In this document: in pieces, positions 11,089-22,999 of the stretch
Position numbering within the stretch: the first letter of the stretch is position 1
How the letters are laid out: the number at the start of each line of letters is the position of its first letter
NCBI GenBank assembly: GCA_025024175.1
Contig: QCXZ01000053.1
Location: 10,788,001 to 10,852,000, forward strand
DNA length: 64,000 nucleotides
Origin: Rhyzopertha dominica
Lineage: Eukaryota; Arthropoda; Insecta; Coleoptera; Bostrichidae
Direction of reading: 5' to 3'
Notes under the pieces: model-generated
What the model saw: only the letters and a program-made list of their open reading frames with translations
Databases searched by the model: none
What the model was told of the DNA's origin: nothing
Position numbers and translations under genes: made by a program

Positions 11089-12341
11089 TAGTGATGCTCA
11101 CGATATTCTCGTCTGCGAGAGTTTCGTCTCGTCTCATTTTCGAGACGAGACTCGAGACGATACTTCCCTTGAAAAACGAGACGAGACTTTTAAAAGGTCT
11201 CTTCTCGAATCTCGCACGAGAGTCTCGCAGAATCGCGAAATATAAAGCAAATATTTTTAAATTCTCAAGCGGAACAACAAAGCCCTGGTCGCTATCTATC
11301 TCTGAAAAGCAAGCCGATAAATTACAGCAAAAAAAAACTATTCGGCAGCTGCAATCGGTATTGGCACTTTCTACAGGGTTTCTATAAATGATCCATGTAA
11401 CAAGGGCGGCGTTAATTTCTGATGATTTTTGTGCCGCCTTTTTGTAACTACTGCCAGGCTACTACAACCACAATATAATGTCATATACTGTACTGAAGGT
11501 TCCTTTCAAAGCTAAGTAACAACAATAATTTGCCTGTACAAAGATACACAGTATTTTAATATACACAACTTACGTCCCTCATTAACCCATTTTGGTGCGG
11601 TCATCAACAATTTGAAAGCCTACGCGATCATTCTCAGTTTTCTTCCCTATTTTAATGTTTGCACTTCTTTTGCAACTAACATTGCACTATCACAATTTGG
11701 CTCTTACAATTTCTGGGCTGAAAAACGTCCCGGTAAAGTAGGTAACGTCACTGTTACTTTATTTACTACTACTAAATTATACCATTGCGTCGGGCTAAAA
11801 ACATTTTTTAGTTCATCACAGTACAATTTAACAGGCTTAATGCACACTCCCACGCGTTTTCTCATATTAAACTAAATCAAATAATCCAATAATCTACAGA
11901 TGACAGGTATATGTCAAAACAATAGCTGTTCACTTTGCTGAGAGGCGGCAAATTGATTTAATCGGTAATTTCCATTAGTGCCTGGATGCACGAATCATTT
12001 TCTAATGTATGACCTTCTGGACGCTGGTATAAATTTGGTATACATCGGCTTACATATACGTAGATGGCTTTAAATGGATTTCAGTATAAGTTTGCTGTTG
12101 CTATTGGGAAGTTGTACGATAAATGTTAGATATTATATTATTTTTTCTTGGCATCTAAATAATAATGAATTGTTTTTGTTTCTAGCAATAAAAGCTGGAA
12201 TTGATGTTAAATGCATTTCGCGTACATCATTAAAATTTTGAGAAAAAACGAGACATGACACGAGACGAGACTTTTTAATTCCATTGCGAGACAAGACTAG
12301 ACTTCAAAATCTCGTTTCGTTTCGTCTCGTGGGCATCACTA
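11089..12341. mobile_element. Non-autonomous hAT element with exact 8-bp duplication
   Basis: A 1,253-bp element. The left end TAGTGATGCTCACGA and right end TCGTGGGCATCACTA are inverted. An exact AACCAGAC duplication lies at 11081-11088 and 12342-12349. Both subterminal zones are packed with GAGACGAG/CTCGTCTC units in both orientations (11110-11230 and 12245-12335), possible transposase-binding repeats. The interior contains another MITE at 11374-12003. No transposase frame is seen. Confidence 0.88.
11374..12003 (+). mobile_element. CAGGGTTTC MITE, long copy nested in the hAT element
   Basis: Starts with CAGGGTTTCTATAAATGAT after TA (11372-11373). It shares GTGCCGCCTTT and, near the right end, GGCGGCAAATTGATTTAATC with the element at 39019-39352. 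The right terminus is eroded (ATCATTTTCTA). It is about 630 bp against 334 bp, so the 39-kb copy is a central-deletion derivative or this copy carries extra DNA. Confidence 0.65.
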
Positions 12342-12411
12342 AACCAGACCCAGTTTTTTTTACAATATTTAAGGCAACGTATCATAGACGAATGCCATCA
12401 AATTAGGCCAG

Positions 12412-13008
12412 CTATCTGCAGTTGGTTGAGGTGTAGACAGCACAACATAGACATGCATTTTAATGTATGTTGGTTCTTGCCCTCTAGCAAAAAGTGCCTT
12501 GGGGGCCTGCTGTCAAATTGAAGTATGCAGTTGCATGCCAATTTGTCAGGCTACAGATCACTTCCTTTAGGAAGTAGTTCCCGTTAAGGCAGCTAGGTGG
12601 CTTTGTCATCATGTCAGTGCAATGCTGACAGATGGCATTGCCATCCTAATTTCTTACTTTCATCATACCATTGCTTTGGTATATAAGCAAAACCAGTTCT
12701 ATGCCGTGTTGTCTACACTAGACCTAAACTGCACTGATGAGCTGTAATGACAGCGAAATAGTACTATCTGCAGTTGGTTGAGGTGTAGACAGCACAGCAT
12801 AGACATGCATTTTAATGTATGTTGGTTCTTGCCCGTCAGCAAAAAGTGCCGTGGGGGCCTGCTGTCAAATTGAAGTATGCAGTTGCATGCCAATTTGTCA
12901 GGCTACAGGTCACTTTCTTTAGGAAGTAGTTCCCGTTAAGGCAGCTAGGTGGCTTTGTCATCATGTCAGTGCAATGCTGACAGATGGCATTGCCATCCTA
13001 ATTTCTTA
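12412..13008 (+). repeat. Tandem retrozyme array, 1.7 units of 352 bp
   Basis: Two head-to-tail units are nearly identical. Counting from the first base after one predicted cleavage site (12417) to the next site (12768) gives exactly 352 bp. The array starts only five bases before the first cleavage position and ends after GCCATCCTAATTTCTTA in the second unit. A dimeric tandem layout with one hammerhead per unit is the hallmark of retrozymes, whose transcripts are expected to be cut to unit length and circularised. No protein is encoded. Confidence 0.85.
12699..12802 (+). ncRNA. Type I hammerhead ribozyme at the retrozyme unit junction
   Basis: CUGAUGA is at 12734-12740 and GAAA at 12755-12758. 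Helix II is GCUGU/ACAGC with an AAUG loop. Helix III is AUAG/CUAU around a UA loop (12758-12767). Cleavage is predicted after C12768. Helix I pairs 12727-12733 with 12769-12775, then after an internal loop 12699-12718 with 12783-12802, including a perfect GUCUACAC/GUGUAGAC block. The pairing is better than in the copy at 1078, so this is the best candidate for activity. Confidence 0.88.
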
Positions 13009-14358
13009 TTTGCTTCACAATGTTCAAGAAAATTTTTATAAGTTAGGTACGTCTTCGTCTCTTATCAAATCATTGATGCTAACGTTAGACTAGTTACCTG
13101 ACATCGTTTTTTTTAAGCTTGTTATACACATGTAATGACAGAGAGTGGAATTAGAAGTCAATGAAGTCGGGCTTGCAAATATAGCTTTTGGAAAATTTTA
13201 CTCTATTGTATAAAATACTCATAAAAAACGGAGAGCAAAAGTGGCAGTTTTAAGCCAAAATGCTCATATTAATCAGAATTTTTGTTAAAAATGAAATTGC
13301 ATAAAATTTTTCATTCATCTAAAGTCGAAATTCTACCAGGTGGTAATGGTCATCATCACAATTTTTCTGGTTTGTCGATAAAAGTTTGAAGTAATGCAAG
13401 AATTCTTGAATATTTATTTATCCATCACTTACAAGAAAAATATTAATATTTCCCTTGATATTGCTATTTACAAAAAAGGCGCAGTTCCAAAAATCTTTTT
13501 GTCCGATGGCCCAACGATGTAATTTTATCAGAAAGCAAGCTGTGCAATTCAATATGCCAACTCTTATAGAATTTTATCAAGTCATTACAAGCAAGCATTT
13601 GCAAGCATACAATAAACATGTTGGATGTTATTGACCACTTTTCGAGCTTTGCAGTAACGCGTAGACCAAGTCATAGTACGGCCAATAATTTTGGTCAGAA
13701 AAAAGGTTCAAGAACTACCTTCTAAAGTAGTAAGTAGTGCAGTATCTAAACGATCCGTATTNCTATTAGAGATATTGATACAAATTTAAACCAAAATATT
13801 AATATTATATACATATATCTACGCCTGTTATGCTATTATTTGGCAATATGTTACGTTTCAGAAAAATTTGTTTTATATGACTCATAATAAAATATCTGTT
13901 TTTAATCAACACTGAAAAACGCATGAGCCATAAGCTGCAAATGGATGTCATACTAATATGTCTTGTTTATCTAATAACAAAGAAACAACAATCCAATGAG
14001 TGTTTTTACATATGTAGTAACACGTGTTGGAGTGATTATCGCCTTGGTTTATACATAATTGACACCTTATACTTAACGAATTAATGAGATATTCATTATT
14101 TAAATAAGGCTGTAATTCCTAAATTATGTACTGGCCCACACGTACTGGGATTACGAATGCTTTTGATAGTCAACAATAGTATAATATGCACATGTTAGTG
14201 TAATTATATGTTGCGTTATATGAAAAGTGTAGTTAATATTTGATTGTTCGTGCATTTGAACCATTTGAAATTACGTAATTTAGTCGTTAGGGGTGCATTT
14301 ACTACGCCGTGAACTTTAACGTTCAACGTCTAACGTTTAAATTCGGATATGTCTTAAC
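13009..14358. other. Unassigned AT-rich sequence
   Basis: No gene or bounded repeat recognised. Confidence 0.45.
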
Positions 14359-14372
14359 TGAACTCAATATGC

Positions 14373-14613
14373 GAGGGTGAATGCTTTCTGCGTCCATAAT
14401 ATAAGATAATATTTTGTCGGATAGATCGCTGTCTCTTGAAAACACTGACAAAAAGTTAATAGTCTGACGTTTCGATTACACCTGTAATCTTTGCTGACAA
14501 ATTTTGAGGTTCTTCGTCTTTGACAAAGATTACAGGTGTAATCGAAACGTCAGACTATTAACTTTTTGTCAGTGTTTTCAAGAGACAGCGATCTATCCGA
14601 CAAAATATTATCT
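14373..14613 (-). mobile_element. Palindromic snap-back element, long copy
   Basis: Arms 14403-14493 and 14524-14614 are perfect inverted 91-bp repeats around a 30-bp loop. A one-sided tail (14373-14402, GTGAATGCTTTC.GCGTCC core) is shared, on the other side, with the copy at 30525-30693. The insert is bordered by 14-bp direct repeats with one mismatch, TGAACTCAATATGC (14359-14372) and TGAACTCAACATGC (14614-14627). Inside the arm is ACAAAGATTACAGGTGTAAT then CGAAACG, a hairpin-CGAAACG motif. No coding. Confidence 0.8.
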
Positions 14614-15224
14614 TGAACTCAACATGCTTGTCAAAGAAGCAGTTTTCTCCTGAAACTAAATACAGCAAATAATATAGGCGAGTAGTATAAGCACTGAAAA
14701 ATCTTGATTGACATGAAACATTAAATAGTANTAATTCAGAAGACAATATTGAAAATCCGCTGTGTTCTTGTGTGTTTACTTAAGTATTCCGTTTGTAATA
14801 CATTAGCGAAGAATAAATGATAATAAAAACTGCAAGAACATATGGTGCTCTTTTTATAATTACAACATTCTTAACAGGCAAAAGCAATATACATTTGTTT
14901 GTAAATAACACTGTGTGCGTAGATTTTTTTAAATTGTAAAAAACTCAGTATTCATAGTTGAGTGGAATGCTATGTTTTATTATTTTCACNGCCTTATCTA
15001 AGAGTGATTCATTGTTTCAATTGGGCTAATGCGTTTTTGAAATTATCATTTCATTAAATAATGATAACAAATATTTGTTACTATTTTATTTCCATTTTAC
15101 CAGCAGCATATTATAATTTGTTTTTATTACAAAATAGCTTGAGCTGTTCAAATTGCACTGCGCAAATTCTTACTATAGCCTATAGGGGCCTATAGCCCCT
15201 TCTTTATTGCAGAATATGAATCTG

Positions 15225-15435
15225 CATGAAAAAATAACAGGGATTGTGGAAATTATGAGTTAGATGACATTTAGAAGGCTATTTTGTAGTTATCTTCTAT
15301 AAGGTAGTTCGTGTATATTTAGTAGGTAGGTAGATCCTTTTTCGTTGTTAGGTTCATATTTGCACAGACTAATAATTTTTTGTCAGTCTTTTAAAGCGAC
15401 ACTGATCTTTCTGAGAAAATATTATCTTAGACCCG
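15225..15435 (+). repeat. Fragment related to the palindromic family
   Basis: The end matches the palindrome arm with substitutions (TTTTTTGTCAGTCTTTTAAAG and AAAATATTATCTTAG). The upstream part (AGGGATTGTGGAAATTATGAG, TTCGTGTATATTT) matches 22595-22670. It appears to be a longer, non-palindromic version of the family. Confidence 0.55.
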
Positions 15436-18050
15436 TATTTTTTTTATTTTTCGCAAAGCGTTTAGTTACTGCTAAAAAATTAATAATGTTTAAAGTTTAA
15501 ATCTTTAGTGTAACATGCAAAATACGTATGTATTTTTAGATGAACAGACTTAATTAATTGCAGAAGATTTCGTTGAAATTCGAAAAAGCATAGGCCAGTG
15601 CTCAAACAATTTAGCATTATGTTGTTAAAATGCAAAAGATAACATGTAAGCTGAATATATATAGATAGTCTGGTATTTTTAAAAACGATCATAATAATAA
15701 ATATGTGATAAAAAACCGCTGCAAATTGAATCACTACTTCCACATCCAATTATCAAAATGATATTTACGCTTTTATTTCTTATACTATACGATCAGTAAT
15801 CAGGTTTTGAGCATTTTTCTCTCCACAAATGTTTTTCTAAGACAAACGGTTCTTGTGATATTAGCAAAAATTCATAAATTTTTAATATAGGTTTTTTTCC
15901 AAATAACTCGAAAATTATTAACTTAACAAAAAAATTGTAAGAGTGCTTTTAGATCAGAAATTTGATTTTCTATATAATACTAAAATTTAAAAAAAATGTA
16001 TGGGCATGGTCTAAAATATATTTTCAGTAATATTTCGAAATTATCAAAATTTTGGCTAAATTTTCTCAGACACTTTTTGTGAGAAAATTTATATCCTATC
16101 TGATGGTATTTTCATTTTTTGAATATAATATATTCGGAAATATTTAGGAACACAGACACACACAGACAAGAAATTTTTTGCTCAAATGTTGTTTTTTTAA
16201 GTTTTTGACCATTTTAAAGCGATTGAGCAAATAAAAAAAATTCGAAATTTTTTTCGGGTACAAAGCCTCTTTTGCATTTATATAGCAGCACATTCAAAAT
16301 TTTCAACTAAAATGCTCTGATGGGTTATTTCTATTTTGTTGTTTGTGAGCGTTTGTAGTAAATATATGAATTTATTATATGTGCTTTTTTATACATGCCA
16401 TTAATGTCTATCAATTCTTAAGTTAGTCTGTTTCCTGTTTTACTTTTTATGAAATATGCAATTATTGCATTTCTACGTGAATTCTAAAGTAACGATTTTC
16501 CATAACTTCATAAACGATACCTGAGGCCTAAGTGCAGCCATTTTGGTGTTATTTGACATATCGTGGAAAAAACTGCTGTGCTAGCGAGAATTAACAAAAT
16601 CTATAAAGGTAAAAAAGACAGATTGCATTGCATTATGATGAAGGTTATAAAGAGCTATGACAGAAAAATATACCTCAATTTTGTGTTTAGAAATAGCCAT
16701 TTTGTACAATAGCATGCGAATTGTACTCTATACATAAACCTACAACGCATTTCTGAGAAATTGGCATTTACACTTATTAAAGTATCTACCTGAGGTTTAT
16801 TAATCTCAAATGTATAACGCCTCGAAATGGGACCGCCCGAATCGGACCACCCCTTCGTGTTATCAAAAAAACTCATTGTTAAACTGGAAACATTTTTGTG
16901 ACATGCTTAAAGAGGTCAACTCTCAATGTGGTTAATAGCCAGAGTAGTTCCTCAAGATATTTTAACGTTATGTCTATAGGTCTATAGGAAATAATGATGT
17001 TAGATCAAATGAAACTCGTACTTTATCCTCCTCAAATGTTCTTAATTTTGTACATGAATTGTACGGATCTTTTAACCCAAATATCTACTGGGCGTGTAGG
17101 TAAGTTATTAAATTCGTTGGTTAACCATTTGGAAAGCAGATGAGTAGGTGAGTTAATACCTAAAACAATAGGTCTCACCGACTTAGATATTTAGTTAGTC
17201 TAAATTAAAGTGGTAAGGTATAACGTTCAAAACAGTGCTACACTGGTTAGCTATTGCATGAAAGCACACCATTTGTAAGACTTAATGGATCATCCTGTAT
17301 ATGTACATTTCAAAGAAAGTGAAAGTAGACACTTCCAAACGCTTTGGGGAGTGATTAACTATTTAATATTTACTCGACAGATTCTGATAAGCAGGTGTGG
17401 TATTCATTAGTCCACGACGGGACATCTAAATCTCGCCGTTGTCTGCGGTAAATCTGCATTCTGATGGTCGAATTAAATATACAGAAACAAAGATATACTG
17501 CGACAGCGCCGAGTGCCTCTCACTTCCTAGCTATCCGGATTTTGAATTCCACGGAACGGCATCTTCAAGGCGACCTTGAATAAATTACATTACACCTCTC
17601 GATTCCGTCATATTACATTACATAAAATTTGAATAAACGAAAGCAGGATTTAAAATAGCGCTATTGCCGAAATCGGAAAACGGAGACGTTGACCTTTCGA
17701 ATGCGACACTAATTCGTATTTACAACGTGATATTACGTGGAAAGTTGGTGGTAGGTGGGTGGAAATCATCAAAGGGAAGATCCGGTGGGAGGCTTTAGAC
17801 AGGGTGGTCAGGTTAGTTGAGCAACCAATTCGGAACGAGATGTCGATGATNAAAATTTTATTGGCCAGTCAAACATGCTTCGATCCGTGTTTACATTGAG
17901 CCGTTGCGCAAAACATATGTTCTTCTAATTAAGTGTACATGGAAGATTAATTATCGGTTACTGCAGGTATGGTATCCGTCTTGAGAACAAACACGCTCCT
18001 GTAAGTTTCAACATTCAGTTAAAGGAATGTTTAAAATACTGGTAGTGCAT
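15436..18050. other. Unassigned sequence with a GC-richer patch
   Basis: Mostly AT-rich with no recognised gene. At 17380-17720 base composition rises and the sequence looks non-repetitive, so it could be a regulatory island, but that is only inference. Confidence 0.35.
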
Positions 18051-18053
18051 GTA

Positions 18054-19860
18054 CAGGGTGAGCAAATAAGAGAGGTTGCCAGTCATATCTCATAATCCAG
18101 TAGCCCTAGAGCTTTGAGGTAAAAAATTTCTTAAGTAAAGTGGTCAAGAGGAATTGCTGGAAAATATTTTCGAGTTTGTAAAGTGACTGCTAGAGGGCGC
18201 TTTGGTACCTTCAAATTACAAAATTAATGTTTGTGTCATTTTTTGCCTAATAAATGTCTGCAGTATTAAACATTTTAAGATTGTTTGGACTAAAATCTAC
18301 CATTTTTGTTTAGAACATTTTTTTTGTTAAATGTCAAATAAAGGAGTGGCGGGTAAATATTAGTATAGAATATCGCTAATATTTCAGGTTTGGCTTGACC
18401 GATTTCAACCAATGAGGTGTCGTTTTCAAGAGCTTATGTTCCCTTATAAAATGCAATTTTAACTGTCAGAACATTGTTTGTGTGTTGACCGCAAGAGGGC
18501 ATTTTCTGAAGTTACTACCTAAATATCAATTTTTCTCGAAATTTTTAAATGCAAAGGTATAAGGCTATTACTTCAATAAAAGAACAATTGAATATAGATT
18601 AAAATAGTGAAAACCGCACAATTTAAAAATTTCGAAAAAAATCGATTTTAGGTAGTAATTTCCGAAAACGCCCTCCTGCCGTCAACACACAAACTATGTT
18701 CTGACACTTAAAATTGCTTTTTATAACTGCATATAAGCTCTTGAAAATGACTCCTCGTTGGTTGAAATCGGTCAAGCCAAACCTAAAATATTAGCGATTT
18801 TCTATATTAATATTCACCCGCCCCCCACTCCTTTATTTGGCATTTAACCAAAAATGTTCTAAACAAAAATGGTAGATTTCAGTCCAAACAATCTTAAAAT
18901 GTTTAACACAGACATTTATTAGGTTAAAAATGATATAAACATTAACTTTGTAATTTGGAGGTGCCACAGCGCCTCCTAGTGGTCACTTTAACAACTCGAA
19001 AATATTTTTCAGCAATTAAAATTGCTTGGACTAAAATCTATCATTTTTGTTTAGAACATTTTATTCTTAAATGTCAAATGAACGAATGGGGACCGGTGAA
19101 TATTAATATAGAAACCGCCAATATTTTGGGTTTGGCTTGACCGATTTCAACCAACGAGGTGTCATTTTCAAGAGCTTATGTGCCTTTATAAAAAGCAATT
19201 TTAAGTGTCAGAACATAGTTTGTGTGTTGACCGCAAGAGGGCGTTTTCTGAAATTACTACCTAAAATCNATTTTTCTCGAAATTTTTAAATTGTGCGGTT
19301 TCACTATTTTAATATATATTCAGTTGTTCTTTTATTGAAGTAAATAACCTTATACCTTTGCATTTAAAAATTTCNAGAAAAATTGATATTTANGTAGTAA
19401 CTTCAGAAAACGCCCTCTTGCGGTCAACAAACAAACAATGATCTGACACTTAAAATNGCTTTTTATAAAGGCACATAAGCTCTTGAAAATGACACCTCGT
19501 TGGTTGAAATCGGTCAAGCCAAACCTAAAATATTAGCGATTTTCTATATTAATATTCACCCGCCCCCACTCCTTTATTTGGTATTTAACAAAAAAATTTT
19601 CAAAACAAAAATGGTAGATTTTAGTCCAAACAATCCTAAAATGATTAATACCGCAGACATTTATTAGGCTAAAAATGATACAAACATTAATTTTGTAATT
19701 TGGAGGTATCACAGCGCCCACTAGCGGTCACTTTACAAACTCGAAAATATTTTCCAGCAATTTCTCTTGGCCACTTTACGTAAGAAATTTTTTACCTCAA
19801 AGATCTAGGGCTACTAGTTTATGAGATATGACCGGTCACCTCTCTTATTTGCTCACCCTG
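18054..19860. mobile_element. Large four-arm foldback element, TA flanks
   Basis: Outer ends CAGGGTGAGCAAATAAGAG and CTCTTATTTGCTCACCCTG are perfect inverts, with TA at 18052-18053 and 19861-19862. Inside, one block (TCGGTCAAGCCAAACC, AGAGCTTATG, GACCGCAAGAGGGCGTTTTC) occurs four times in alternating orientation: 18180-18600, 18605-19010 inverted, 19010-19310, and 19365-19750 inverted. The element is thus an A-A'-A-A' concatemer of 1.8 kb. Open frames at 18955 and 19533 are products of this repeat. No transposase. Confidence 0.85.
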
Positions 19861-20080
19861 TACAGGATGTCTCATTTTCGATGTAATTATTTGGTGTCTC
19901 GGTAACTATTAATACTAGAGAGTTGCAATTTGCAGGTTACTGTCTTACTTTTTTGTTGCAAGTTGAAGTGTACCATCACCACTTTTATAACGCCTATTAT
20001 TTTGAAGCTATAGCCAACTAGTATAACATTTCTTCAGTTTTCAATACCTTGCTTGTGAACTGTGAAAACAAACATCTATA

Positions 20081-21166
20081 CAAGGTGGTCACGATGTAAT
20101 GGGCCAAAATTCATGACTAGATTCCTAAGGTAAAAATATTGCGATTTAGACAAACTCATCTTAGTCCAAAAGTTGATACTTACGAAGATACAGGGCGTTG
20201 AATGCAAAATATTATGTCAGTTTTTTCTTATTTATATCATAATAAATACTCATGTCGAGATAAAATTTTAGTGTTACGGGTTTTCTGAGTCGAGAGATTG
20301 AAATCTATCCATGGTTTGCTTGTAGCTCATAGAGGGCCCCACCTTATGATTGGTCGAATGCGTTGAAAACGACAAAACTTTTTTATATTTCAACAAATCT
20401 ATTCTCGGTTATCAAATTATTTTTTTACACAAAAAAGCTATATTTTATTATAGTCGCTATCTTGCACCGTTCTCAAGATATTTAGCTTTAGTAATTCGAG
20501 TAATCAAAATAAGGTACGAATGTCAAAAAAAAAACACGAGTTTATTTCAAATTACGATGAACAATTAATATCGAGTATTAGTGATTCTTGTTAGGAAACG
20601 ATTTGGCAACATTTACAATTTTCTGCTACAGCTCTTTGCGGGTGTTTATAGTTCTCTATAAAAGAATGCTTTTAATAATACACGAATAATACTGTAATAT
20701 TACTGACAGCACTAAGATAAGTGGAAGATGTTAAAATTGTATTTTAACATGAGCCTACTTGAAAATTTTTACCGATTTATAATTAAATGCAAATACAATG
20801 AAATTTTCACTGCCAAATTTTACGAGAAAGGTGCAAGATAGCGACTATCAAAAAGTATAGTTTTTTTTGTGTAAAAGAAGTTGTAAAAAAAGTTCTGTCG
20901 TTTTCAACGCATTCGACCTAGCGCAGGTGGCGTCCTCTATGAGTTATCAGCAAACCATGGATAGATTTCAATCTCTCGCCCCAGAAAATCGATATGAGCA
21001 TTTATTATGAAATAAATAAGAAAAAACCAAAAAAATATTTTGCATTTAATAACCTGTATCTCTGTATGTATCAACTTTTGGAATAAAGTAAGTTTGTCTA
21101 AATCGTATTATTTTCACGTCAGGAATCTAGTCATGAATTTTGGCCCATTACATCGCGGCCACCCTG
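20081..21166. mobile_element. Foldback element, TA flanks
   Basis: The left end CAAGGTGGTCACGATGTAAT mirrors the right end ATTACATCGCGGCCACCCTG, with TA on both sides (20079-20080 and 21167-21168). Arms extend about 380 bp, through ATGGATAGATTTCAATCTCT and the GATAGCGACTAT block. They surround an AT-rich core of about 350 bp. Non-coding. Confidence 0.8.
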
Positions 21167-21172
21167 TACATA

Positions 21173-21932
21173 CAGGGTCCGGCACCTAAAACTCCCCAGG
21201 CTCGTATTTTCGCTAATTTTTTAGGTACAACCTTAAGTTATATATGAAATTGTAGGTCTTTTTAAACTCTTTAAAAATAGCATAGTTTTTGTTAATTATC
21301 ATATTTTGCAAATAAAGTTAATTATTGTAAATATTTTTAACCTTACCCCGTATAATAAATATTGCTTTATACTTGGATGCCGCCTTTTATTTTCTTCAAT
21401 TTGTGTCTTTACCATGTATGCTTAATTTTTATTCCTTCTTAGTGAAAAAACAAGAAAAACTAGTCCCCACCATTTTTGTTAATAGGGTTGTTCAGATTTT
21501 TTAAAGTGTTATTTTAGTAGATTATTACGGTACAAATTATGCCTACATACCCATCGCTGCACACAAAATCCCAAAATTTGGAGTAACTTTTTAATAAATA
21601 AAGTACAAAGTTCGTTCTAAAGAGAGAGAGGCTAGGAAACGAAACCCTGCGATGAGGCTAGTTTCGTTTTCTACATCGCGCACGCAAAATTACTTATATT
21701 TTTTAAAACTATAGTTAGCTTTGATGTATTATTTCAATATTTTAAGTAATTTAATGAGGTTTTAAGTTTTTTTTTTGTGAAAATGCCTGCAGATTTTTTG
21801 TATTTACATTACATATAAAAATGGCGATGCTGCAGCTCAACTCACAACAAAAAATTAATGTTGAAACCGCAATCGACTAACATTGATAGTTACTAAGATA
21901 GTTTAAAAATGAAAACGAGAATGGGACACACT
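21173..21932. mobile_element. Probable element adjoining the foldback
   Basis: The left border TACAGGGTCCGGCACC abuts the previous element and the right border GGGACACACTGTA is followed by a new TACAGGGTGG end. The termini are only loosely inverted (CAGGGTCC against CAGTGTGTCC). The boundary call is weak. No coding. Confidence 0.35.
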
Positions 21933-22589
21933 GTATGTACAGGGTGGTCCGATTTCGATAGGATTTGTAGGTTTCTTGTATAAACGATTTTCGCAGTCGT
22001 TAATCAATTTTTTGAGACAGATTGGTAATGTGCAATTCAAGCAGTACAACTGCAATTTTTAATAATTTTTTTGAGTTATGACACCAACTTTTCTGGGTAG
22101 AATCGGTAAATACTTTTCCCCGACTCCGAAAATATACAAGCACATATTTAGTTGGCCTGGACACTTTCCAGAAAACACGTATTTCTTTAAAAATATATTC
22201 TTGTGAAAAATACGGTAAAAGGTTCTAGTTCAATTTTGTATGTTGTGTTGCAAATATTACTCACTATAATACATTTAAATGTAAATGGATGATCTTTTAT
22301 TCGATAAGATTCAATTGCTAAGCACAGTTTATTTGGATTTTTTTTGTGTTCTGTTCTTTTTTGGCATGGAAACTGTAGGCATATAATTTATACCTAAAAC
22401 TATTTTGTTCTTTCATGTCTTGATTGCATTGTTTATTCAATAAAATGCAAAAAGCAGTAGTGCTCTTTTGATTTGCAGACATAAAAACAAGCAATAAAAA
22501 TTATTTTTTTAAGAAAACAAAAATTTTACACAGAGAAAAATATTACCAATGTCTAATAAAAGAAGTTATAGAAATCTCTTGAAATACTG

Positions 22590-22855
22590 ATAACTTTAAT
22601 AGGGATAGTGGAAACTATGAGTTAATTGATATTTGGCTTTCTTTTGTCAAATAGTTCGTGTATATTTCGTTTTTACTCTATCGGTTTAGACTTTATCAGG
22701 TTGGCATTAGTACGTTGTTTTTATGACGTTTCCTTCTTTGGTAATATGTTTATTTATTTTTTAAAACGGTCTCAACTTGTGTCGGACAATTTTTGGAAGT
22801 TCTCTTCTTTGACAACGATTACAGGTGTAATCTAAACATCAAAACGAAACGTACG
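22590..22855 (+). repeat. Longer member of the palindromic family
   Basis: 22783-22850 matches the loop and inner arm of the 14373-14613 copy (TTTGACAACGATTACAGG and neighbours). 22595-22670 matches 15230-15330. It supports a parent element longer than the palindromes. Confidence 0.5.
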
Positions 22856-22999
22856 AAAACACAATTATCTATAGTATGGTTAGTATTAAGAATACGATTA
22901 TGTTGAAATGTTGAAGGTGCTGACAAGGCAAACAATTTTTTCTATTTTGGGTACGCCTCAATAACACCTTTATCCTTCGTTCCCGGATTAAATTTTGAA

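Noticed and set aside
17080..17155. TAG|GTAAGT and TAG|GTGAGT on the plus strand, possible ratchet sites
   Set aside because: The sequence before them is not pyrimidine-rich, so the acceptor half is poor.
18955..19721. Open frames inside the large foldback
   Set aside because: They are read-through of the inverted repeat and have no domain.
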